A stretch of DNA of 64,000 bases. It comes from Salinarimonas ramus (lineage in GTDB: Bacteria; Pseudomonadota; Alphaproteobacteria; Rhizobiales; Beijerinckiaceae). The stretch is taken from the NCBI RefSeq assembly GCF_014645695.1, contig NZ_BMMF01000010.1, positions 159,892 through 223,891 on the forward strand, in the 5' to 3' direction. The notes under the pieces are model-generated. The model saw only the letters and a program-made list of their open reading frames with translations, was not told where the DNA came from and did not search any database. The translations under genes and the position numbers were made by a program. This document shows positions 57,369 through 64,000 of this stretch, in pieces; position 1 is the first letter of the stretch, and every line of letters begins with the position of its first letter.

Positions 57369-60290
57369 TCACCGATTGTTCATGAACAGATCGATGAGGC
57401 CGCGCGCCGCATCGAGCGTCGGGTCGAGCGGAGGGTCGAGCGGAGGGTCTTGCGACGGCGCCGCGGCGGCGGGTGGCAGCGAATCCGTCGGCGCGGGCTG
57501 CGAGGGGGCCGGCGCGGCCGTGACGGCGGGCGGCTGCGGCTGCGGCAGGCCGAGCAGGCGCTCGATGCCGCGGGCTGCTTCTTCGCCGACGGCGCGTTCC
57601 AGCGCCTCGCCGGCGCTCGGCGCATCGATGCCGAAGATGCCCGAGCCCATGGCGCGCAGCCGTTCGTAGGCGCCGACGGGGTCCTGTAGCACGCCCGCGA
57701 TGTCGGGGTAGATCCGCGGACGCGCCCACGGCCCCTCGATGCGCACGGGCGCACCGAAGCCGACGAGCTCGATCCCCTCCCCGCTCCCGCGCTGGAAGGC
57801 GACGCGCGGCTCCACGGTGAAGGCGAGGCGCTGCTGCGGCAGGTCGACGGCGCCCGTGCCGCTCATGTCGACGAGGGGACCGACGAGGCGCAGGTCGTTC
57901 GTGCGCGCGATGCCATTCTCGATGGCGAGGCTGGCCTCCACCGCGTAGAGCTCGGTGCGCGCGCCCTCCGCGAGCGCCCAGCCGTCGACGATCCCCGTCG
58001 ACAGGAGCCGCGCGAGGGAGGTCACGTCGACGCCGCGGATCGCCCCGTCGCGGAAGGCGAAGCCGGCGCTGCCGAAGAGCGTCTCCATCAGCCGTCTCTG
58101 GGTGACGAGGCTGCCCGACACGTCGAGGCGCAGGCTGCCGCGCCCCTCGAGCCGCTCGAAGCCCGTCGCCGCGGCGAGGAAGGAGCGCGCGTCGAGATCG
58201 GCGAAGGCGAAGCGGGCGGCGAGGCTCGGCGCGGCGGGGTCGGCGACGACGTCGACGCGCCCGTTGCCGCCGCCGCCGTAGAGCGCGATCTCCTGCAGCT
58301 CCGCCGCGAGCCGGCCGTTCTCCAGCCGGGCCGTGGCGGAGACGCGCCCGGTCTCGATGTCGCGGAAGACGAGGGCGCCGAGGGAGAGGTCGAGGGCGAC
58401 GTCGACGGCGCGCAGCGCCGAGAGGTCGACGGGCGTCTCGCTCCAGCCGGCAAGCGCGCCGCCCGATGCGCCGCCGTCGCTGGAGAGGCCGAAATACGGG
58501 TTGAGGTCCAGACGATCGAGGGCGAGCCGCCCCTCGATGCGCGGGCGTGGGCCCTGGACGATGCGGGCCTCGCCCGTTCCGCTCGCTCCGTCGAGGGCGA
58601 TGCGCGCCTCGGCGAGGCCGATCGCGCCCGGCGCGACGTCGAGCCGTCCCGAGACGGCGAAGGGTCCGAGCCCGCCGGGCGTCGAGGGCGCACGCCCGAG
58701 CCAGGCGAGGAGATCGCGCAGCGAGCCCGTCCTCAGCGACGCCTCGCCCGCGAGCGCGCCGCCGGGGGCGAGCGTGCCGCGATAGCCCGCCTCGAAGCGC
58801 GGCGCGGCGAGGCCGAGATCGAGAGCGCCCGCGCGGCCCTCGACCAGCGCGCGGGCGTCGAGCGTGCCGTCGAGCCCGATCCGCTCGCCGCGCCACACCG
58901 CGTCCCCCGACACCGCGACGGGGCGGGTGAGATCGGTGATCTCGACGGCGAGCGTCAGGGCGGAGAGCCGCTCGGCGTCCCCGCCTTGCGCCAAGGCCGC
59001 GAGCGCGGGAATGCGTGCCTCGCCCTCCGAGAGCGCGATCCGGCCCGCCGCGTTGAGGCTCGCGCGCAGCGCCGGCATCGTCTCGCCGGCGAGCGCGAAA
59101 CGCAGGTCCGCCGCGAGCCGCCCGGAGACCGGAGGCGCGCCCGGCGGCACGAGCGAGGCGACGTCGAGCGCACGCGCGGCGAGCGAGCCGGAGACGCGGG
59201 CCCGCGCCCCGTCGCGCCCGATCCGCGCCTCGCCGGAAACCCGCCCTCCCCCGATGCCCGCCTCGTCGACGGCGAGCGTCGCCGCATCGTCCTCCAGCTG
59301 CGCGCGCAGGAGAGCGGGCGCGATCTCGCGGCCGGCGACGCGCAGGCGCTCGAGGCCGAGCTCGACGTCGCCGACGACCGTGCCGAGCGCAGAGAGGTCG
59401 ATCGTCTCGCCTCCCCCAGCGCCGCCGCCGCCCGCCGGCGCGAGCGCGTCGAGATCGAGGAGCGGCCCGGCGAGCCGCACGTCGATGGCGGGCGCGCCGC
59501 CGCCGAGCACGACGTCCGCCGCGCCCGAGAGCCGGCTCTCGCCGCTCGCGAGGTCGACGTCCCGCAGCGCGAGGCGCGGCGCCGACCAGGTCGCTTCGGC
59601 GCCAAGCGCGAGGGGTGCGGGCAGCCGGCCCGGAGCCTCGAGGTCGAGGGAGACGTCCACCGCCTCCCCGCTCACCAACGCCAGCGGCGAGGCGATGCGG
59701 GCCTCGAGCGAGACCGGACGGCCGTCGAGCGCACCGCTCGCATCGATCATCGTCTCGCCCGCGGGGTCGGGCATGGCGAGGGTGAGGGCGAGGTCGTCGA
59801 GCCGCGTCTCGCCGCCCGGCCCGCGCAGCACGAGGAGGCCGTCCTCGACGCTCAAGCGATCGATGGAAACGGAGGCGAGCCGGCCCGCGAGCGAGGCGTC
59901 GTCGTCAGCGCTCCCGTCCGGCGCGGCGGCGACGCCGCGGACGATCCGCACCACCGGCCGCTCCAGCACGATGTCGGTGAGGCGGATGGAACCCGAGAGA
60001 AGCGGCGCGAGCGCGAGGCCGAAGGCGGCGCGCTCCACGTCGGCGGCCAGCGCGTCGGCGGCGTTCGGCGCGCTCTCGATGCGCAGCCGCTCGGCCGAAA
60101 GCGCGATTTCCGGGACGACACCGAGCGAGACCGGCCCGTCGAAGGCGACGCGCCAGCCGGTGCGCGCCTCGATCTCGGCGGCGAGGCGGGCGCGCACGGT
60201 CTCGGCCGGGATCAGGACCGGCACGAGCGCGAGCGCGCCGGCGGCCAGGGCCGCGAGCACCGCCAGTCCGATCACCACCCGCCGCAGCAT
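57369..60290 (-). CDS. AsmA-family outer-membrane-homeostasis protein
   Basis: 973 residues from an ATG six bases after GAGGAG. An N-terminal membrane anchor (VVIGLAVLAALAAGALALVP) leads into the AsmA domain (AAEIEARTGWRVAFDGPVSL, ALSAERLRIES). The body is a long series of beta-rich repeats with many D-L-x-L-x-A elements, and the AsmA-2-like C-terminal domain contains GFAFRDGAIRGVDVTSLARL. The end is proline/alanine-rich and low complexity. AsmA-like proteins are periplasmic and related to lipid-transfer bridges such as TamB and YhdP. Size and architecture are normal for alphaproteobacteria. Confidence 0.9.
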   Translation of the reverse strand: MLRRVVIGLAVLAALAAGALALVPVLIPAETVRARLAAEIEARTGWRVAFDGPVSLGVVPEIALSAERLRIESAPNAADALAADVERAAFGLALAPLLSGSIRLTDIVLERPVVRIVRGVAAAPDGSADDDASLAGRLASVSIDRLSVEDGLLVLRGPGGETRLDDLALTLAMPDPAGETMIDASGALDGRPVSLEARIASPLALVSGEAVDVSLDLEAPGRLPAPLALGAEATWSAPRLALRDVDLASGESRLSGAADVVLGGGAPAIDVRLAGPLLDLDALAPAGGGGAGGGETIDLSALGTVVGDVELGLERLRVAGREIAPALLRAQLEDDAATLAVDEAGIGGGRVSGEARIGRDGARARVSGSLAARALDVASLVPPGAPPVSGRLAADLRFALAGETMPALRASLNAAGRIALSEGEARIPALAALAQGGDAERLSALTLAVEITDLTRPVAVSGDAVWRGERIGLDGTLDARALVEGRAGALDLGLAAPRFEAGYRGTLAPGGALAGEASLRTGSLRDLLAWLGRAPSTPGGLGPFAVSGRLDVAPGAIGLAEARIALDGASGTGEARIVQGPRPRIEGRLALDRLDLNPYFGLSSDGGASGGALAGWSETPVDLSALRAVDVALDLSLGALVFRDIETGRVSATARLENGRLAAELQEIALYGGGGNGRVDVVADPAAPSLAARFAFADLDARSFLAAATGFERLEGRGSLRLDVSGSLVTQRRLMETLFGSAGFAFRDGAIRGVDVTSLARLLSTGIVDGWALAEGARTELYAVEASLAIENGIARTNDLRLVGPLVDMSGTGAVDLPQQRLAFTVEPRVAFQRGSGEGIELVGFGAPVRIEGPWARPRIYPDIAGVLQDPVGAYERLRAMGSGIFGIDAPSAGEALERAVGEEAARGIERLLGLPQPQPPAVTAAPAPSQPAPTDSLPPAAAAPSQDPPLDPPLDPTLDAARGLIDLFMNNR

Positions 60291-60374
60291 GCCGGCTCCT
60301 CACGAACGTTCCCGCTTCGTGCGCGAGGATAGCCGATTCGCGAACCCGTCGCCCGGGTCGATCGACGCGGCGTG

Positions 60375-62735
60375 CTACGCCCGCGCGGGCGTAGCACGCA
60401 GCGCCCGCCAGACGCGCTGCGGCGTCGCCGGCATGTCCATGTGCGTGACGCCCCGCGGGCGCAGCGCGTCGACGACGGCGTTCATCACCGACGGCAGGGC
60501 CCCCGCGCAGCCGGCCTCGCCGCAGCCCTTGACGCCCAGCGGATTCGTGGTCGCGGGGAATTCGAGGTTCTCCACCGCGAAGAACGGCGCGTCGTCGGCG
60601 CGCGGGAGGCCGTAATCCATGAACGAGCCCGACAGGAGCTGCCCGTCCTCGTCGTAGACGACGCGCTCGAGCAGCGCCTGGCCGATGCCCTGGACGACGC
60701 CGCCATGGAGCTGCCCCTCGACGAGGAGCGGGTTGACCACGACGCCGAAATCGTTGGCCGCGACGTAGCGCACCAGCTTGGTGACGCCCGTCTCCGGGTC
60801 GATCTCCACCTCGGCCACGTGGCAGCCGTTCGGGTAGGCGGAGGGCGAGGTGTCGTGGACGTGCGTCACGTCGAGCGAGCGCGCGAGGCCGTCGGGCAGG
60901 CTGGCCGCGAAGCCCTCCTCGCGCAGCCGCGCGGCGAGCTCGAGCACGGCGATCGAGCGATCCGTGCCGGCGATGGCGAAGCGGCCGTTCTCGAAGACGA
61001 TGTCCACCGGCGCCGCCTCGAGCGCGTGGGCCGCCAGCGGCTTACCGGCCTCGATCACCTCGTCCACCGCGCCCACGATGGCCGCGCCCGACGCCATCAG
61101 CGACTTCGAGCCGCCGGTGCCGCCGCCGGCCACGAGCCGGTCGCTGTCGCCCTGGACGAGGCGCACCGCCTCGAAGGGCACGCCAAGCTTCTCGGAGAGC
61201 ACCTGCGCGAAGGCGGTGGCGTGGCCCTGCCCGTAGTCGAGCGTGCCGGTGAGAAGCGTCACGCTGCCGTCGGGCTCGAAGCGCAGCCCGCCCATCTCCG
61301 CGGTGACGAGGGCCGTCACCTCGCAATAATGCCCGATGCCGATGCCGCGCAGCAGGCCGCGCGCCTCGCTCTCCTCGCGGCGCGTCGAGAAGCCGTCGAC
61401 GTCGGCAGCCGCGAGCGCGGCCTCGAAGATCGCCGGGAAGTCGCCGCTGTCGTAGGTCGTGCCGGCGGGCGTGGCGTAGGGCAGCGCCTCGGGGCGCACG
61501 TGGTTGCGCCGGCGCAGCTCGAGCGGATCGATCCCCATCTCGGCGGCCGCCGTCTCGACGAGGCGCTCCATGAGGTAGTTGCCGTCCGGCCGTCCGGCCC
61601 CGCGATAGGGGCCAACGGGCGTCGTGTTGGTGTAGGCGCAGGTGATGCGCGCATGCACGGCCGGCGTGCGGTAGACGCCCATGGCGTTCTTGGGGATGTT
61701 GATGGTCGAGAAGAGCGGCGCCACCGGGTTCAAGTAGGCGCCGAGATCGGCGACGCCCTCGATCTTCAGAGCGAGGAAGTTCCCTTCGGCGTCGAGGGCG
61801 AGCGCGCCGTCGAGGGTGACGGCGCGGCCGTGATGGTCGGAGACGAAGCTCTCCGAGCGCGTGTCCGTCCAGCGCACCGGCTTGCCCAACGCCTTGGCCG
61901 CATGGAGCAGCGCCACGTATTCCGGGTAGATCGCCGACTTCATGCCGAAGGAGCCGCCCACCTGCCCCGTCAGCACCCGCACCTTCTCGGGCGCGACGCC
62001 GAGCGCCTTGGCCAGCAGGTTGCGCATGGGAAACGTGCCCTGGCTGCCCAGGCGCAAGGTGAAGCGCTCGTCGGCGGGATCGTAGGTCGCGATGGCGGCG
62101 CGCGGCTCGAGCGGCGCGACGACGACCCGGTTCGACACGACCCGCAGCCGCGTGACGTGCGCGGCCGTCGCGAAGGCCGCCTCGCAGGCTGCGGCATCGC
62201 CGGACGCCCAGGTGACGGCGCGGTTCCCGGGCACCTCGTCCCAGATCGCCGGCGCGCCCTCGGCGAGGGCGGCCTCGGGGTCCGCGACGACGGGAAGCAC
62301 GTCGATGTCGGGCATCACCGCCTCGGCGCCTTCGCGGGCGGCCGCCGCAGTCTCGGCGACGACGAGAGCGATGGGATCGCCCACATGGCGCACCCTGTCC
62401 TCCGCGAGCGCCTTGCGCTGGGGGATCGCCATGGCGCTGCCGTCGGCGTTCTTCATCGAGGCGGCGATGTTCGCCGGCATCGGCGCGGTCCAGGCGAGGT
62501 CCTTCGCCGTGTAGACCGCGACCACGCCCGGCACCTCGAGCGCGCCCGCGACGTCGACCCCGCGCAGGACGCCGTGGGCCATGGTCGAGCGCACGATCGC
62601 GGCGTGGAGCTGCCCGTCGAGCGCGAGATCGTCGGTGTAGCGCCCCTCGCCCCGCAGCAGCGTCGGGTCCTCCGTCCGCGGCACGGGCTGGCCCATGCCG
62701 AACTTCGCGGTCATCAGGGGGGTGCTCTCGTCCAT
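60375..62735 (-). CDS. Molybdenum hydroxylase large subunit (CoxL/xanthine dehydrogenase family)
   Basis: Start at ATG 62735 (MDESTPLMTAKFGMGQPV); 786 residues, normal length. It opens with PVPRTEDPTLLRGEGRYTDD, typical of the family. Molybdopterin-binding blocks are LTGQVGGSFGMKSAIYPEY near residue 245, GPYRGAGRPDGNYLMERL near 375, LDYGQGHATAFAQVLSEKLG near 495 and the active-site Glu in NPLGVKGCGEAGCAGALPS near 745. PYRGAGR rather than AYRCSFR shows it is not a form I CO dehydrogenase. The usual medium (FAD) and small (2Fe-2S) subunit genes are not adjacent on either side, so partners must be encoded elsewhere. Confidence 0.9.
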   Translation of the reverse strand: MDESTPLMTAKFGMGQPVPRTEDPTLLRGEGRYTDDLALDGQLHAAIVRSTMAHGVLRGVDVAGALEVPGVVAVYTAKDLAWTAPMPANIAASMKNADGSAMAIPQRKALAEDRVRHVGDPIALVVAETAAAAREGAEAVMPDIDVLPVVADPEAALAEGAPAIWDEVPGNRAVTWASGDAAACEAAFATAAHVTRLRVVSNRVVVAPLEPRAAIATYDPADERFTLRLGSQGTFPMRNLLAKALGVAPEKVRVLTGQVGGSFGMKSAIYPEYVALLHAAKALGKPVRWTDTRSESFVSDHHGRAVTLDGALALDAEGNFLALKIEGVADLGAYLNPVAPLFSTINIPKNAMGVYRTPAVHARITCAYTNTTPVGPYRGAGRPDGNYLMERLVETAAAEMGIDPLELRRRNHVRPEALPYATPAGTTYDSGDFPAIFEAALAAADVDGFSTRREESEARGLLRGIGIGHYCEVTALVTAEMGGLRFEPDGSVTLLTGTLDYGQGHATAFAQVLSEKLGVPFEAVRLVQGDSDRLVAGGGTGGSKSLMASGAAIVGAVDEVIEAGKPLAAHALEAAPVDIVFENGRFAIAGTDRSIAVLELAARLREEGFAASLPDGLARSLDVTHVHDTSPSAYPNGCHVAEVEIDPETGVTKLVRYVAANDFGVVVNPLLVEGQLHGGVVQGIGQALLERVVYDEDGQLLSGSFMDYGLPRADDAPFFAVENLEFPATTNPLGVKGCGEAGCAGALPSVMNAVVDALRPRGVTHMDMPATPQRVWRALRATPARA

Positions 62736-62984
62736 GCCGGGCTCTTCGCTCTGGTTTCTCTCGCGGAATGCACGCCGCGCCTCGGGGCGGAGGCTAGGGC
62801 GCGGACGCCCGCGAGAGAAGGGGCGCGCGCCGATCCGCGAGGAACGGGCCGATGGGTATTCGCGCACGGAGCCGCGAAAGGTCGTCAGGCGACGGTTTGC
62901 GCTTGCCCGAGGACGATCCGCACATTAGGTTGCATTCCAGGATGCGCAAGAGAACGACCGACGACCGATGAGCGTGGGATCCAC

Positions 62985-63407
62985 ATGAGCCTGAGCTGGG
63001 AGAGCGCTGCCAACTTCGCGGCCGCCATCGGCGTGCCGCTGCTCCTGCTCGCCAACGGCGTGCTCATCGCCGAGGGCTTCGGCATGTCCCGCAGCGTGGG
63101 AGAGCTCTCCGCAGAAGCGCGCCGGACCGCTGACAACGTCGCGCGGCTGGAGGCGAGCGTCGGCGATCAGGGGCGGGCGATCGAATCGATCGAGGAACGG
63201 CTCTGGCGACAGGAAGCGGATCCCCGTCGCCTTCTCGTCGACATGGGAGTGCCCGTGGACACCGACATGGTGGCGATCTGGGTCGACGGTCGGACCTACA
63301 CGCTGCCCATGAGCCGGGATGCCGAGCTGCGGCTCGAGTCCGCCGGCTACGAACGCCGGGAGATCACGCCGGCGATCGACGGCTGGGTACGCGCACCCAC
63401 TCGGTGA
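62985..63407 (+). CDS. Membrane-anchored hypothetical protein
   Basis: 140 residues from ATG 62985, with a weak GGGA upstream. The long open frame before it is antisense to the molybdenum hydroxylase gene. One N-terminal membrane helix (ANFAAAIGVPLLLLANGVLI), a coiled-coil stretch (ELSAEARRTADNVARLEASV, QGRAIESIEERLWRQEADPR), then a small beta-rich end (VAIWVDGRTYTLPMSRDAEL). No family recognised. Lies 90 nt before xseB on the same strand. Confidence 0.65.
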   Translation: MSLSWESAANFAAAIGVPLLLLANGVLIAEGFGMSRSVGELSAEARRTADNVARLEASVGDQGRAIESIEERLWRQEADPRRLLVDMGVPVDTDMVAIWVDGRTYTLPMSRDAELRLESAGYERREITPAIDGWVRAPTR

Positions 63408-63497
63408 GCGCCCGTCTCCCGTCCGCTTGCCTCTCGGCGGCGGAGCACGCTATGGCTGGGGGCCCATCCACCGCATCCCGGAGCCGTGGCGCCCTCC

Positions 63498-63752
63498 ATG
63501 ACCGACCAGAGCCCCACCGACATCGCGCAGATGCCCTTCGAAGCCGCCCTCGCGGAGCTGGAGGAGATCGTGCGCAAGCTCGAGCAGGGCTCCGTGCCGC
63601 TCGAGGATTCGATCCGCATCTACGAGCGCGGCGAGGCGCTCAAGAAGCATTGCGAGACGCTCCTGAAGAGCGCGGAGGCGCGCATCGAGAAGATCGGGCT
63701 CGGTCCGGACGGCACCGTGCGCGGCGCCGCGCCCCTCGACGTCGACGCCTGA
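63498..63752 (+). CDS. xseB: Exodeoxyribonuclease VII small subunit
   Basis: ATG 63498 is chosen over GTG 63486 on family length: 84 residues. The XseB signature is complete: [40 protein letters not shown] and [15 protein letters not shown]. It partners XseA in single-strand DNA degradation. It is followed by dxs with no ispA between, an order seen in rhizobia. Confidence 0.95.
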   Translation: MTDQSPTDIAQMPFEAALAELEEIVRKLEQGSVPLEDSIRIYERGEALKKHCETLLKSAEARIEKIGLGPDGTVRGAAPLDVDA

Positions 63753-63764
63753 CGCGGCTCATTT

Positions 63765-63783
63765 TTCCGCCTCCGCTGCGGAA
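63765..63783. repeat. Short hairpin between xseB and dxs
   Basis: TTCCGC (63765-63770), 7 nt, GCGGAA (63778-63783). The T-run precedes rather than follows the stem in the reading direction, so it is not a classical terminator. It may be an attenuation or mRNA-processing element between the two genes. Confidence 0.3.
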
Positions 63784-63881
63784 CCGCGACGCTGTCGCCG
63801 CCGTATGCGCTCTCGGGCGGGCTTTGATCTCGCCCGGCCGAGCCCTATCTCGACTGCTCGTTCCCGAGGATCCCGCGTTCC

Positions 63882-64000
63882 ATGGCCGCTTCCAACCGCC
63901 CCGACACCCCCCTCCTCGACACGATCCGCGATCCCTCCGCTCTGCGGGGTCTCTCCGACCAGGAGCTGCGGCGGGTCGCCGACGAGCTGCGGGCGGAGAC
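63882..64000 (+). CDS. dxs: 1-deoxy-D-xylulose-5-phosphate synthase, N-terminal fragment (runs off the window)
   Basis: ATG 63882, ten bases after GAGGA, opens a frame that continues past base 64000; 39 codons are visible: MAASNRPDTPLLDTIRDPSA then LRGLSDQELRRVADELRAE. This is the standard DXS N-terminus (TPLLDTI-x-x-P-x-x-LR-L). The enzyme condenses pyruvate and glyceraldehyde 3-phosphate in the first step of the MEP isoprenoid route. Position right after xseB supports the call. Domain completeness cannot be judged. Confidence 0.88.
   Translation, partial: MAASNRPDTPLLDTIRDPSALRGLSDQELRRVADELRAE

Noticed and set aside
60372..62984. Plus-strand open frame continuing into the small membrane protein at 62985
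   Set aside because: The first 870 codons are antisense to the molybdenum hydroxylase gene and have no protein-like features. Only the part from ATG 62985 is kept.
1..64000. tRNA, rRNA, CRISPR, riboswitch, insertion sequence or prophage
   Set aside because: No T-loop or anticodon-arm pattern, no regularly spaced repeats, no transposase, integrase or structural phage gene was seen. Short stems noted are listed individually.

Overview
The window looks like chromosomal DNA of a high-GC (about 70% by eye) alphaproteobacterium, most likely Rhizobiales/Hyphomicrobiales. Support comes from the zapA plus DUF4164 pair, DUF2336 and DUF4112 proteins, YcjX/YcjF, meaB, xseB directly followed by dxs, three TRAP transporters, and many 4-nt ATGA/GTGA start/stop overlaps. 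Genus cannot be fixed from sequence alone. I see no rRNA, tRNA, CRISPR array, insertion sequence or prophage.

Left part (1-5.6 kb): the 5' end of a chemoreceptor gene overlapping a separate PAS sensor gene (a split aerotaxis receptor), an FAD-linked 2-hydroxyacid dehydrogenase with a KdgK-type sugar acid kinase, a YqaA-like membrane protein, a fumarylacetoacetate hydrolase family enzyme and an OsmC-like protein.

Catabolic island (5.8-20.2 kb): a seven-gene minus-strand operon, read in the order thiolase, acyl-CoA ligase, TRAP DctP, DctQ, DctM, fused indolepyruvate ferredoxin oxidoreductase, TetR. A divergent enoyl-CoA hydratase gene shares its promoter region, which carries two dyads. Together these make a plausible uptake, CoA-activation, beta-oxidation and 2-oxoacid decarboxylation route for an aryl or related carboxylic acid. 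A second DctPQM set and a PcaC-like decarboxylase follow.

Central part (20.3-34.7 kb): PEP carboxylase; a divergent DRE-TIM metallolyase behind a promoter with two palindromes, followed by an AEC permease; Fe/Mn superoxide dismutase; a phosphonate cluster (phnCDE divergent from phnM-phnF, with no C-P lyase core genes); a proline/glutamate-rich membrane protein; an antitoxin-like ORF; an isochorismatase-like hydrolase and an omega-amino-acid:pyruvate aminotransferase.

Right part (35-64 kb): housekeeping genes (zapA, mltB-like, meaB, ycjX/ycjF, gatB, AsmA-like, xseB, start of dxs) mixed with accessory ones. The latter include a glutathione S-transferase gene broken by an in-frame amber codon, an XRE antitoxin preceded only by the last codons of its usual RelE/ParE partner, a tandem GNAT protein, a pyruvate-kinase-like protein without the usual C-terminal domain, a TAXI-type TRAP system and a solitary molybdenum hydroxylase large subunit. 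Several convergent gene pairs are separated by perfect GC-rich hairpins.
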